Assembly: GCF_014201675.1 (NCBI RefSeq) | Contig: NZ_JACHEZ010000006.1 | Coordinates: 1-64,000, forward strand | DNA length: 64,000 bases | Origin: Oceanithermus desulfurans | GTDB taxonomy: Bacteria; Deinococcota; Deinococci; Deinococcales; Marinithermaceae | Direction of reading: 5' to 3' | Shown here: positions 20,788 to 28,973 of the stretch, piece after piece | Layout: every line of letters begins with the position of its first letter | How positions within the stretch are numbered: position 1 is the first letter of the stretch | Program-made: the position numbers and the translations under genes | Notes under the pieces: generated by a model | What the model was told of the DNA's origin: nothing | Seen by the model: the letters and a program-made list of their open reading frames with translations, nothing else | Database searches by the model: none

Positions 20788-21282
20788 TTACTGGGCCGAA
20801 AGGGCGCGGATGACCAGGTCGGTGACGTCGATGTCGGGGGAGGCGTAGACGACGAGGCCCGACTGCCCCGCGACGTTGGCGCTGAGGATCATGGCGAAGC
20901 CGTTCTGTGCGGCTACGCGGGCGATCGTGGCGTCGATCTCTTTGGTGATCGGCGCGAGCGCGGCGTTGATCTTGTCCTGCCACTTCTTGGAGGCCTGGGT
21001 GTAGACCTTCTGCAGGTTGTCGAAGTCCTGGCGTTCCTTGGCGGTCGCGCTGCCGTCGCGAATCTTGGGCTCGAGCGCGCGCAGCTGCTCCGCGATGGGC
21101 TTCAGCTCGGCGTCCGCCTGGGTGCGCAGCGACTTGATCTCGTCGTACTTGGGGTGGGCCTCGATCACCTTCTGCGCGTCGATGTAGCCGACGCGGCTGG
21201 GGATCTCCTTGTTCTGGCTGAGACCGAGCACTCCGATCATCGCGAAGAGCAACGCAAAGGATACAAGGGCGGTTCGTTTCAT
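20788..21282 (-). CDS. OmpH/Skp family periplasmic chaperone
   Basis: The 164-aa protein has a signal peptide (MKRTALVSFALLFAMIGVLGLSQ), then the OmpH/Skp entry strand RVGYIDAQKVIEAHPKYDEIKSL. A long helical hairpin rich in Lys, Glu and Gln (about 50-125) follows, and a closing strand FAMILSANVAGQSGLVVYASPDIDVTDLVI. Skp-like proteins carry outer-membrane proteins across the periplasm, which fits a diderm Thermaceae cell. The ATG has TAGACT 7 nt upstream and no Shine-Dalgarno (leaderless). Confidence 0.85.
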   Translation of the reverse strand: MKRTALVSFALLFAMIGVLGLSQNKEIPSRVGYIDAQKVIEAHPKYDEIKSLRTQADAELKPIAEQLRALEPKIRDGSATAKERQDFDNLQKVYTQASKKWQDKINAALAPITKEIDATIARVAAQNGFAMILSANVAGQSGLVVYASPDIDVTDLVIRALSAQ

Positions 21283-21289
21283 CAACCCG

Positions 21290-21295
21290 AGTCTA
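21290..21295 (-). promoter_or_regulatory. Leaderless-type -10 of Skp/OmpH gene
   Basis: TAGACT on the minus strand, 7 nt before ATG; no Shine-Dalgarno. Confidence 0.45.
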
Positions 21296-21373
21296 CGCAG
21301 GTGCGGTGAACAGGCCGTGAGAGTGCCGTCTGCATCGTAAAACGTAATAGAAATGGTAGGGAAGGAGGAACGC

Positions 21374-22021
21374 ATGCTCGTACGCGACTGGATGACGCCC
21401 AACCCCCGTACCGTGACCCCCGATACCCCGGTGCTCGACGCCATCAAGCTGCTCAAGGACCAGGGGTACCGGCGCCTGCCGGTGCTCGAGGCCGACCGCC
21501 TGGTGGGGATCGTGACGGACAAGGATCTCAAGGACGCGATGCCCTCCAAGGCGACGACCCTCTCGGTCTGGGAGCTCAACTACCTGCTCTCCAAGCTCAC
21601 GGTCTCCGAGGTCATGGCCAAGCCGGTGATCACGGTGGACGCCGACGAGCCCCTGGAGGAAGCGGCCCTCCTGATGGAGGAGTACAAGGTGGGCGGCCTG
21701 CCGGTGCTCAGCAAGGGCAAGCTGGTGGGCATCATCACGATTACGGACGTGCTCAAGGCCTTCATCGAGGTGATGGGCATGCGCGAAGGGGGGCTCAGGG
21801 TCACCCTCGACGTCGAGGACAAGCCCGGCGCGCTCGAGCGCCTCGGTGCGGCGGTCAAGCCCAGCAACATCGTCTCGGTGGCGACCGCAGGGCGGCACGA
21901 CGGCTACCGCATCGTCGTGCTGCGCATCACCGGCGAGGGGCTGGACACCGTCGTCGACCGCCTGCGTAACGCCGACGAAAAGGTGTTGGACGTCCGCGAG
22001 ACCCGACCCCGTAAGATCTGA
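21374..22021 (+). CDS. CBS-CBS-ACT domain protein (AcuB-like)
   Basis: The 215-aa protein has two CBS repeats (about 1-60, [25 protein letters not shown]; and 75-135, [25 protein letters not shown]) and a C-terminal ACT domain (about 140-210, [21 protein letters not shown]). This architecture matches AcuB, tied to acetoin use in Bacillus, but no acetoin genes are nearby. It is more safely a nucleotide- or amino-acid-sensing regulator of unknown target. ATG 5 nt after AAGGAGG. Confidence 0.88.
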   Translation: MLVRDWMTPNPRTVTPDTPVLDAIKLLKDQGYRRLPVLEADRLVGIVTDKDLKDAMPSKATTLSVWELNYLLSKLTVSEVMAKPVITVDADEPLEEAALLMEEYKVGGLPVLSKGKLVGIITITDVLKAFIEVMGMREGGLRVTLDVEDKPGALERLGAAVKPSNIVSVATAGRHDGYRIVVLRITGEGLDTVVDRLRNADEKVLDVRETRPRKI

Positions 22022-22039
22022 GCGCGGCCGTATGGAATA

Positions 22040-22065
22040 CGCCGCCCCCGCTCTCGGGGGCGGCG
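22040..22065 (+). terminator. Bidirectional hairpin between AcuB-like gene and lsr-operon cupin
   Basis: A perfect 11-bp stem with CTCT loop lies between the convergent stops. TTCGCT follows on the plus strand; it can serve both transcripts. Confidence 0.65.
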
Positions 22066-22078
22066 TTCGCTAGGGCCT

Positions 22079-22459
22079 TCAGCCGGGTTCGGGAAGGGGC
22101 TGTCCCGGCAGCCAGTCGACGTCGACCTTGTCCTTGGGGTCGTAGGGTGCCTTGACGAAGATCGCCTTCCAGGGCGTCGTCCCGCGGTTGATCAGGTAGT
22201 GCGGGTGCATCGGGGGGACGTGGCAGAGGTCGCCGGGGCGCAGGGTGTACCGTTCCCCGTTGATGTAGATCTCCACCTCGCCCTCGAGGGTGAAGAAGTT
22301 CTCCTCGACGGCCCGGTGGTAGTGGGTCTGGAAGTCCTCGCCGGGCATAAGCACCACCATGCCGAAGTCGGACCGGGGCCCGCGCAGCAGGTACTTGGGT
22401 CCCGAGACCCCGTCGAAGCGGTAGGCCACCTCGTCTTCGTGAATGATTAACGGCTTCAA
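22079..22459 (-). CDS. Small cupin, last gene of the lsr operon
   Basis: The 126-aa single-domain cupin has motif 1 at about 40-60 (GEDFQTHYHRAVEENFFTLEG) with metal ligands H46, H48 and E52 or E53. Motif 2 at 76-91 (GDLCHVPPMHPHYLIN) supplies H87. All four usual ligands are present, so a metal-dependent enzyme is likely. The TTG start follows AAGGAGG, which overlaps the lsrK stop; the gap is 15 nt, so it belongs to the lsr transcript. It stands where enterobacteria have lsrF/lsrG. A role as phospho-AI-2 (phospho-DPD) isomerase or hydrolase is my hypothesis; it could also be a ligand-binding protein. Confidence 0.85.
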   Translation of the reverse strand: MKPLIIHEDEVAYRFDGVSGPKYLLRGPRSDFGMVVLMPGEDFQTHYHRAVEENFFTLEGEVEIYINGERYTLRPGDLCHVPPMHPHYLINRGTTPWKAIFVKAPYDPKDKVDVDWLPGQPLPEPG

Positions 22460-22474
22460 GTGGATCCTGCCTCC

Positions 22475-24031
22475 TTACTCGCCGGGCGCGCGCCACATGG
22501 ATCGGGTCACGCCCCGGTCGGCGAGCTCGAGCTGGGCGGGGTAGGCCGCCTTCCAGCGTTGGTAGGCCTCGTCGTAGACCTCCGCCAGCGCCGGGTCGGG
22601 CTCGACCTCGCGCTCCCAGGCCACCCAGGCCCGCGCCCCCTCTTCCAGGTTACGGTGGAGCCCCACGCCCACGGCGGCAGCGATCGCCGCACCGAGGGAG
22701 GTGGCCTCCTTGACCACCGGGATCTTGAGCGGGATCTGCAATACGTCGGCGACGATCTGCGGCCACAACCGCCCCTTGGCCGCGCCGCCGGCGAAGACCG
22801 CGGCCGCGAGCGGGGCCCCGGTGAGCGCCGCGATGCGCTCCAGGTTGGCCCGGGTCACCAGCGCCGCGTTCTCCTCCAGCGCTCTGAAGAAGGCGCCGCG
22901 GTGGGCCTTCTCGGGGTCGAGCGGAAAGTTGAGGAACGAGGGCGCGGCGTGCCGCCAGTGGCTGTAGTCCATCGCGTCCGAGAGGATGGGGGTGATGCCG
23001 TACGAGCCTGGCGGCACCAGCGCCGCCAGCTCCTCGAGCAGTTCGTAGGCGTCGCGCCCTTCGCGGGCCGCACGCTCCTTGAGGTCGGGGGCCAGGGCGT
23101 CGCGGAACCAGCGCGCCGCGATGCCGGGAAAGAAGACGATGGCCTCGGCCTGCCACTGGGCCGGATCGGCGGCGAAGTTGAGGCGCATGCGGCCGCTCGT
23201 GTCCGACCTGGGCCCGTCGAGGTTGACCTCCTGCTGCCAGAAGGAGCCCCCGAGGATCGCCCCTTCGCCGGGCCGCGTCACCCCCAGGCCGACGCTGCCC
23301 AGCTGGGCGTCGCCGCCGCCCATGACGATCGGCGTTCCCGCCCCGAGGCCGGTGGCGGCCGCGGCCTCGGGGCTCACCTCCCCGATCACGGTGCCGACTT
23401 CCCGTACCGGCGTTTCCTGGAAGACCGGCGGGATACCGAGGCGGTCGAAGAGCTGGGGGTCCCAGCGCCGGGTCTCGAGGTCGAAGAGCCCGGTGGTGCC
23501 TCCGTTGGTGGGGTCGAGGGCGATCTCGGCGCCCAGGCGCACCGCGATCCAGTCGCTGAGCATGGTGAGGCGCGCGGCCCGCCGGTAGAGCTCCGGCTCG
23601 TGCCGCTCGAGCCAGAGCAGCCGGGGGGCCGCCCCCAGGGCGAAGGTCTGCCCGGAGCGCAGGTAGGCCCAATGCTCGAGTTCGGGGTCGCGCTCGCGCA
23701 GCTCGCGCACCTCACGCACCGCCCGCGCGTCCACGTTGGCGCAGGCCCAGAGCTCGCGCCCCTGTTCGTCGTAGAGGACGATCCCCTCGCGCATGCTCGT
23801 GGTGCTGACGGCCACCACGTTGGCGTCGGGAACCTGCGCCAGCACCTCGCGCACGGCGCTGGTGAGCCGCTCCCAGTTGCGTTCGCGCTCGAAGGTCATC
23901 GATCCGGGGTGGCCGGGTTCCTCGCGGTGCGTCCACTCCCGTCCGGCGGACGCCAGCTGGCGGCCCTCTTCGTCGAAGAGCACCGCGCGTCCGCTGCCGG
24001 TTCCGGCGTCGAGGGCTAGAAGATGACGCAT
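22475..24031 (-). CDS. lsrK: Autoinducer-2 kinase LsrK (FGGY family)
   Basis: The 518-aa FGGY kinase matches E. coli LsrK along its whole length as I recall it. Shared blocks are ALDAGTGSxRAVxFD, SMREGIVLY, WACANVDARAxREV, DPTNGGTTGLFDL, GGGDAQLGSVGLGV, FRALEENAALV and the C-terminal SMWRAPGE (SLWKAPGL in E. coli). LsrK phosphorylates imported AI-2 (DPD) in the cytosol, trapping it and making the ligand that releases LsrR. ATG follows GGAGG closely. It is 50 nt after lsrB, across a strong palindrome. Xylulokinase or glycerol kinase is less likely because the LsrK-specific blocks are conserved. Confidence 0.93.
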   Translation of the reverse strand: MRHLLALDAGTGSGRAVLFDEEGRQLASAGREWTHREEPGHPGSMTFERERNWERLTSAVREVLAQVPDANVVAVSTTSMREGIVLYDEQGRELWACANVDARAVREVRELRERDPELEHWAYLRSGQTFALGAAPRLLWLERHEPELYRRAARLTMLSDWIAVRLGAEIALDPTNGGTTGLFDLETRRWDPQLFDRLGIPPVFQETPVREVGTVIGEVSPEAAAATGLGAGTPIVMGGGDAQLGSVGLGVTRPGEGAILGGSFWQQEVNLDGPRSDTSGRMRLNFAADPAQWQAEAIVFFPGIAARWFRDALAPDLKERAAREGRDAYELLEELAALVPPGSYGITPILSDAMDYSHWRHAAPSFLNFPLDPEKAHRGAFFRALEENAALVTRANLERIAALTGAPLAAAVFAGGAAKGRLWPQIVADVLQIPLKIPVVKEATSLGAAIAAAVGVGLHRNLEEGARAWVAWEREVEPDPALAEVYDEAYQRWKAAYPAQLELADRGVTRSMWRAPGE

Positions 24032-24047
24032 GCCGCCTCCAGACTAC

Positions 24048-24073
24048 CCCGGCCGGCCCGCGGGCCGGCCGGG
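24048..24073 (-). promoter_or_regulatory. 26-bp perfect GC palindrome in lsrB-lsrK gap
   Basis: CCCGGCCGGCCCG is followed directly by its exact reverse complement. It lies 8 nt after the lsrB stop and 17 nt before the lsrK start. No U-tract follows, so it is more likely an mRNA-stabilising or partial-attenuation element that lets lsrB be expressed above lsrK. Confidence 0.6.
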
Positions 24074-24081
24074 CGCGAGGG

Positions 24082-25116
24082 CTAGAAGTCGTAGTCGTCG
24101 ATGTTGTCGATGGTGAAGACGACGCGTTCGGGCAGGAGGATGATGCCGTTGTTGACCTCACCCTGGTAGTCGTAGCCCTGCACCGAGTTGGGCGAGACCT
24201 TGACGTGGCCCACATCGGGTACGTCGAACTCGTCGCCCACATGCAGCTGCTTGCCCTGCACCAGCAGGTTGGCCACGTAGATGGCCAGCTTGCCCTGCTT
24301 GACCACGTCCCAAAGGCCGAAGGCCTTGACCGTGCCGCGCTTCACGTAAGGGCGCATCACGTTGGGCGTCGAGAACCCGGTGATGATCACCTTGCCGGCG
24401 ATCCCCAGGTTCTCGGCTGCCTGGGCGGTGCCGGGCAGCGCGTTGGCGTCGGGGCAGATCACCGCGTCCAGGTCGGGGTGGGCCTGGAAGAGCGCGGTCG
24501 GCACCTGCACCGCCTTCTGCGCGTCCTCATGGCTGAAGACGGTGTCGACGATCTCCCAGTTGGGGTACTGCTCGGCGATCACCTTCTTGGCCACCACGAC
24601 CCACTGGTTCTGGTCGGTGACGGTGGGGCTCGAGTAGTGGAAGGCCACCTTCTTGGGGCTGCCCTTGGGGTCGTCCATCTGGTCGGCGGCCATCTTCACG
24701 AGCAGCTCGCCCAGTTGCTGGGCGGTGCCCTGGCTGATGTAGAAGGTGCGGTAGCGGGGGTTGACGTCGGAGTCCCAGGTCAGGATGATGACGCCCTTCT
24801 TCATCGCCCGCTTGAGCGCCTGGTTGAGCCCGTCGGGGGAGAGCGCGGAGATGGCGATGGCGTCGTAACCCTGGTTGACGAAGTTGTTGATGTATTCGAT
24901 CTGCCCCGAGACGCTTGCGGTGCTGGGACCGTCGTACTTGACCTTGATACCGAGCATGTTCCCCATCGCCACGGCGCCCTTGCCCCCCGACTCGAAGAAG
25001 CCGACCCCGGTGAGCTTGGGGATGAAGGCGATCTTGACGTCCTTGGCGAATGCCGTGCCCGCGATGGCGGCGAGGATCAGGGCTGCCGCGAAAACCAGCG
25101 AAAATTTCCTGCGCAT
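24082..25116 (-). CDS. lsrB: Autoinducer-2 binding protein LsrB
   Basis: The 344-aa exported solute-binding protein has a signal peptide ending near TAFA (residue 23). The mature part matches E. coli/Salmonella LsrB closely: [84 protein letters not shown]. The residues that contact R-THMF AI-2 in Salmonella LsrB (Lys, Asp, Asp-Gln, Pro, Ala) are all present, here K33, D116 (or D114), D167, Q168, P221 and A223. This argues for AI-2 and against ribose or rhamnose. ATG 5 nt after AAGGAGGT; 53 nt after lsrD. Confidence 0.94.
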   Translation of the reverse strand: MRRKFSLVFAAALILAAIAGTAFAKDVKIAFIPKLTGVGFFESGGKGAVAMGNMLGIKVKYDGPSTASVSGQIEYINNFVNQGYDAIAISALSPDGLNQALKRAMKKGVIILTWDSDVNPRYRTFYISQGTAQQLGELLVKMAADQMDDPKGSPKKVAFHYSSPTVTDQNQWVVVAKKVIAEQYPNWEIVDTVFSHEDAQKAVQVPTALFQAHPDLDAVICPDANALPGTAQAAENLGIAGKVIITGFSTPNVMRPYVKRGTVKAFGLWDVVKQGKLAIYVANLLVQGKQLHVGDEFDVPDVGHVKVSPNSVQGYDYQGEVNNGIILLPERVVFTIDNIDDYDF

Positions 25117-25169
25117 GTTCAACCTCCTTTGCGAAACCAAGACCTGGGGCCGTTAGCTGGTTCAGGCGA

Positions 25170-26210
25170 TCACCTCCCGTCCTTCGAGGAAAGCGCCTTG
25201 CGTTTCAGGCGGTACTCGCCGTAGACGTGCAGCAGCTGTTTGGCGGCCATGGCCAGGATCAGGAGGCTGCCCACGACGACCTGGATCAGGTCGTTGGTCA
25301 CCCCCAGGGCCAGCAGCCCCTGCCGCAGGAAGCCCAGGATCATCCCCGCGAGCAGCGTGCCCAGGATCGTGCCGCTGCCGCCCAGGATGTCGGCCCCGCC
25401 GAGCACCACCGCGGTGATGATGGGCAGCAGGGCGTCGCCCCCCAGGTCGGCGCGCGCCGAGGTGAAGTACGAGGTCAGCATCACCCCCGCGAGCGCCGCC
25501 CCGAAGCCGCTGAGCACGTAGGCCCAGACGAGCACCCGGCGGATGGGCACCCCGCTGTAGGCGGCGGCCTTGGGGTTCACGCCGATAAGGTAGAGGTAGC
25601 GGCCGAAGCGGGTCTTGTGCAGCAGCAGCGAAAGCACGAGGGCGAAGAACAGCACCGCGAGGAACGGGTAGGGCACGATGCCCAGGCTGCCTTCGGTCAG
25701 GGCGATGAAGGCGTCGGGCAAGCCGGTGATGCCTTCGTACTGGTAGGCCGCGAGGCCCGCCGAGCCGTAGGCCTTGAACCCCAGCTTGTCGAGGAGCGCC
25801 GGCATGCCCTGGGCCAGACCCGCGAACATGAAGAGGGTGCCGAGGGTGATGACGAGGGGGTTGACGTCGGTCCGGGAGACGAAGAAGCCGTTGAAGGCGC
25901 CGGCGAGGACGCCCACCAGCAGGGCTACGGCCAGCGCGACGAAGACGTTCACCCCGGCCACCCAGACGAGGCCCAGGGTGATCGAGGCCAGCCCCATCAC
26001 CGAGACGCCCGAGATGTCGATGCCCGCAGTGATGATGACCAGGGTCAGCGGCAGCGCCGCGAAGAGGATGTGGGTGAAGTCGAGCGTCGAGTAGAGCAGG
26101 TTCTCGAGGTTGAAGAAGACGGGGTTGACCAGCCCCAGCACGGCCAGCTCCAGCAGCAGGAGCACGAAGAGCGCGAACTCCCAGCTGCGCAGGTAGCGCG
26201 TCCACTTCAT
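25170..26210 (-). CDS. lsrD: AI-2 ABC transporter permease LsrD
   Basis: This 346-aa inner-membrane permease of the RbsC family has 8-10 helices. It matches LsrD in particular: GIDISGVSVMGLASI, VNPLVITLGTLFMFAG, LHKTRFGRYLYLIGVNP, SYFTSARADLGGDALLPIITAVVLGGADILGGSGTI. With LsrC it forms the pore for AI-2. ATG overlaps the lsrC stop (ATGA). Confidence 0.92.
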   Translation of the reverse strand: MKWTRYLRSWEFALFVLLLLELAVLGLVNPVFFNLENLLYSTLDFTHILFAALPLTLVIITAGIDISGVSVMGLASITLGLVWVAGVNVFVALAVALLVGVLAGAFNGFFVSRTDVNPLVITLGTLFMFAGLAQGMPALLDKLGFKAYGSAGLAAYQYEGITGLPDAFIALTEGSLGIVPYPFLAVLFFALVLSLLLHKTRFGRYLYLIGVNPKAAAYSGVPIRRVLVWAYVLSGFGAALAGVMLTSYFTSARADLGGDALLPIITAVVLGGADILGGSGTILGTLLAGMILGFLRQGLLALGVTNDLIQVVVGSLLILAMAAKQLLHVYGEYRLKRKALSSKDGR

Positions 26211-27190
26211 GCGCCACCTCCCGCGTCGCCGCGGATGCGGGCCTGGCGCCGCTGCAACTCGAGCGCGCTCCGCACGCGGTAGTCGACGTAGACGACGATG
26301 AGCAGGATGATGCCCGCGAAGGCGTTGTCCCAGATCCCCGGCACGCCCAGGAAGATCAGCATGCTGTGCACCGCGGTGAGGAAGAGCGCTCCGATCGCGG
26401 CGCCCACCGGCGTACCCACGCCGCCCGTCAGGCTGACGCCGCCCAGCACGTTGGCGGCGATCGCCTTGAGCTCGAACCCGTCGGCGGCATTCATGGAGAC
26501 GAAGCCGATCTGCGAGGTGAAGACGATCGCGGCAAGGGCGGCGAAGGTGCCCGCCAGGGTGTAGGCGGCGAACTGGGTCCAGCGCACCGGCAGACCCAGC
26601 AGGTAGGCCCCCGCCTCGTTATCCCCTACGGCGTAGAAGTAGCGGGCGAGGCGCACCCTGAGCGTTACGAAGGCCGTGAGCGCCAGCAGGGCGAGGGTCA
26701 GCCAGACGAAGAAGGGAACGCCCAGGAAGCTCCAGAGGTTGGGCTCCTTGATGCTCTGCGGCAGGTTCTCGATCCAGCTTCCGCCGGTGATGATGCGCAT
26801 CAGCCCCCGGTAGATGCCGAGGGTGCCCAGGGTCATGATGATGGGCGGCACCCGCAGGAAGGTGACGCCGAAGGCGTTGAGCGCGCCGGCCAGGGTCCCG
26901 GCGGCGACGGCCGCAAGGGCGGCGGCGCCCACCGGCCAGCCCAGGTTCAGGGTGGTGCCCAGCACCACCGCCGCCAGCCCCGCGGTGGCGCCGACCGAGA
27001 CATCGATGCCGCGCGTGAGGATCACGAACATCTCGCCCAGGGAGATCAGCACCAGGGTGAGGCTGGCGTTGAAGATCTCGACGATCGAGTCGGGCTTGAA
27101 GAAGTTGGGGTTGAACAGCCCGGTGACGACGACGAGCAGCACCAGCAGCAGGGTGACCAGCGCCTCGCGGCTGCGCAGCAGCGGTTTCAC
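26207..27190 (-). CDS. lsrC: AI-2 ABC transporter permease LsrC
   Basis: The 327-aa RbsC-family permease carries LsrC-type blocks: VILTRGIDVSVGATAGLAAVV, TLGTLGIYRGLMRIITGGSWIENLP, FYAVGDNEAGAYLLG, IVFTSQIGFVSMNAADGFELKAIAANVLGG. The GTG start overlaps the lsrA stop (GTGA); a much longer open frame upstream is antisense-like and out of phase with lsrA. It pairs with LsrD in the membrane. Confidence 0.92.
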   Translation of the reverse strand: MKPLLRSREALVTLLLVLLVVVTGLFNPNFFKPDSIVEIFNASLTLVLISLGEMFVILTRGIDVSVGATAGLAAVVLGTTLNLGWPVGAAALAAVAAGTLAGALNAFGVTFLRVPPIIMTLGTLGIYRGLMRIITGGSWIENLPQSIKEPNLWSFLGVPFFVWLTLALLALTAFVTLRVRLARYFYAVGDNEAGAYLLGLPVRWTQFAAYTLAGTFAALAAIVFTSQIGFVSMNAADGFELKAIAANVLGGVSLTGGVGTPVGAAIGALFLTAVHSMLIFLGVPGIWDNAFAGIILLIVVYVDYRVRSALELQRRQARIRGDAGGGA

Positions 27191-28713
27191 GGCCGCACCT
27201 CCGCCACCCCGAAGGAGGCCGCCGTGACCCGCTCCAGGGTGAGGTTCCCGCCCTCGAGGCGCTCGACGATGCGGCCGCGGTGCATGACCAGGACCCGGTC
27301 GCTCAGCTCCACCACTTCCTCCAGCTCGGAAGAGATCAGCAGCACCCCGACCCCGGCGCCGGTCAGGGAGCGGATCAGCCGGTAGACGTCCTGACGGGCG
27401 GAAGCGTCGATGCCGCGCGTGGGCTCGTCGAGGATGACGACCCTGGGCTCGGCCGCGAGCGCCCCCGCGAGCACGACTTTCTGCTGGTTGCCGCCCGAGA
27501 GGGTGCCCGCGGGCTGCCACATGCTGCCCAGCTTGATGTTCAGCGAACGCACGAAGCCGTCGGCCACCTCGGCTTCCCGGCGGGTGTCGAGGAAGAAGCG
27601 GCCAAGGCGGCCGAGGATGCCGGCCGTCATCGTGTACACGCTTGGAAGCTCGAGGAAGATGCCGTGGGCGTGGCGGTCTTCGGGAACGTAGACGAGGCCC
27701 CGCTCGCGGCAGAGCGCCGGCGAGCGGCGGGGGAGGGGGCGGCCGTGCACGACCACCTCGCCGCGCGCGTGCGGGTCGATGCCCACGATCGCCTCGCAAA
27801 GCTCGGTGCGGCCCGATCCCACCAGCCCGGCGAGGCCCACGACCTCGCCCGGGTAGACCTCCAGGCTCACGTCCGCGAAGGCCTCGCTGCTCAGCCCGCG
27901 AACCGCGAGCAGCGGTTCGTCGCCCCGACGGGCCGGCTTTTCGCTCTCCGGCGGCCTGGCCCCCGCCGTCGCCGATCCCGGCGGCACCATGGCCTCGATG
28001 AGGTCGTGGGGGGTCAGGCGCTCGCGCCGGTCGCTGAGCACCATGCGGCCGTCGCGCAGCACGCTGATGCGGTCGGCCACCTCCATCACCTCGTTCAGGC
28101 GGTGGGAGATGAAGACGATGCCGATGCCGCGTCCCGCCAGGGTGCGCATCCGCTGGAAGAGGCTCTCCGCTTCGCGGAAGGTCAGGGCCGAGGTGGGCTC
28201 GTCGAAGATCAGCAGCCGGGCGCGCCGCAGCAGCCCCCTGAGGATCTCGAGCAGCTGCTGCTGGGCGATGCTTAGAAAGGCGCCCTGTTCGTCCAGGTGC
28301 ACCTCGAAGCCCAGCTCCTCGATCAACGGCGCCACCGCGTGCGCCAGCACCGCGGGCGGCAGCCCCAACCCGATCCCCAGGTTTTCCAGGACGGAGAGGT
28401 GCGGGAAGACGTGGGGTTCCTGCGGCACCATGTAAATGCCGTGTTCGTGCGCGGCGCGGGGCGAGTCCAGGCGCAGGGGACGCCCTTCCAGCTCGAGCCG
28501 CCCCTCGTCGAGAGGGTAGGCCCCCGAGATGATCTTCATCGTGGTGGACTTGCCGGAGCCGTTGCCGCCTAAAAGCGCGTGGATCTCGCCGTGGGCCACT
28601 TCGAAGTCGATTCCCCGCAGCACGGGCACACCGGCGAACACCTTCCAGGCGCCCTGGAGGCGCAGCAGCGGCGGTCCGTCGGGCGGCACCGCGGGGGCGT
28701 GGGGCGCGCTCAC
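27187..28713 (-). CDS. lsrA: AI-2 ABC transporter ATP-binding protein LsrA
   Basis: The 508-aa double-cassette ATPase (RbsA family) energises AI-2 import. The first half has Walker A GGNGSGKST near residue 50 and a degenerate signature (LSIAQQQLLEILRGL), as in LsrA. LIFDEPTSALT and FISHRLNEV follow. The second half has the family-typical LAGLVGSGRTEL in place of a full Walker A, plus LSGGNQQKVVLA and ILDEPTRGIDASARQDVY. GTG start 4 nt after GGAGGA. First gene of lsrACDBK-cupin, divergent from lsrR. Confidence 0.93.
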   Translation of the reverse strand: MSAPHAPAVPPDGPPLLRLQGAWKVFAGVPVLRGIDFEVAHGEIHALLGGNGSGKSTTMKIISGAYPLDEGRLELEGRPLRLDSPRAAHEHGIYMVPQEPHVFPHLSVLENLGIGLGLPPAVLAHAVAPLIEELGFEVHLDEQGAFLSIAQQQLLEILRGLLRRARLLIFDEPTSALTFREAESLFQRMRTLAGRGIGIVFISHRLNEVMEVADRISVLRDGRMVLSDRRERLTPHDLIEAMVPPGSATAGARPPESEKPARRGDEPLLAVRGLSSEAFADVSLEVYPGEVVGLAGLVGSGRTELCEAIVGIDPHARGEVVVHGRPLPRRSPALCRERGLVYVPEDRHAHGIFLELPSVYTMTAGILGRLGRFFLDTRREAEVADGFVRSLNIKLGSMWQPAGTLSGGNQQKVVLAGALAAEPRVVILDEPTRGIDASARQDVYRLIRSLTGAGVGVLLISSELEEVVELSDRVLVMHRGRIVERLEGGNLTLERVTAASFGVAEVRP

Positions 28714-28814
28714 CGCTTCCTCCGGCGGGGACGGGTCGGTCTGGATGCTTCTACGTTCAACACCATGGCGTAGGGGCCTCCCGGGCTTCTGCGCTGAATC
28801 ACATATGACAGCGC

Positions 28815-28833
28815 GTTGTAACTTATGTGCACA
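28815..28833 (+). promoter_or_regulatory. Putative LsrR operator at lsrA promoter
   Basis: GTTGTAACTTATGTGCACA matches the site at 28938-28956 at 17 of 19 positions and contains the palindrome TGTGCACA. Its right edge touches the lsrA -10 box, so a bound repressor would cover the transcription start. Confidence 0.6.
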
Positions 28834-28862
28834 TCCTAAGTCGGTTCGCGAGAACGTGTCAA
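28833..28862 (-). promoter_or_regulatory. lsrA promoter
   Basis: On the minus strand a perfect TTGACA (28857-28862) and TAGGAT (28833-28838) are separated by 18 nt. The putative operator begins at the -10 edge. The leader is about 110 nt, with a weak third copy of the motif (TCACATATGACA, 28798-28809) inside it. Confidence 0.7.
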
Positions 28863-28906
28863 GGGTCAGGTACCTCTTGAAAACCCGCGTGTTATCGAAC
28901 GCCTGC

Positions 28907-28935
28907 TTGTAGCGATGCTTATTCGCTGTGATAGA
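28907..28935 (+). promoter_or_regulatory. lsrR promoter
   Basis: TTGTAG (28907-28912) and GATAGA (28930-28935) are spaced by 17 nt, with TG one base before the -10 (extended -10). The second operator copy begins 2 nt downstream, suggesting autoregulation. Confidence 0.5.
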
Positions 28936-28937
28936 GT

Positions 28938-28956
28938 GTTGTCACGTATGTGCACA
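28938..28956 (+). promoter_or_regulatory. Putative LsrR operator at lsrR promoter
   Basis: GTTGTCACGTATGTGCACA is the second copy of the 19-bp motif, lying over the expected lsrR transcription start and directly upstream of its Shine-Dalgarno GGGGAGGG. Confidence 0.6.
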
Positions 28957-28973
28957 CGGGGAGGGCATCGTCC

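Noticed and set aside
17965-21309. Long plus-strand open frame over ftsK and Skp
   Set aside because: It is a shadow frame antisense to well-recognised ftsK and OmpH-like genes.
24082-28713. Ribose or rhamnose ABC transporter in place of AI-2
   Set aside because: All six LsrB ligand residues, LsrC- and LsrD-specific blocks and an LsrK-type kinase are present together; sugar-specific enzymes are absent.
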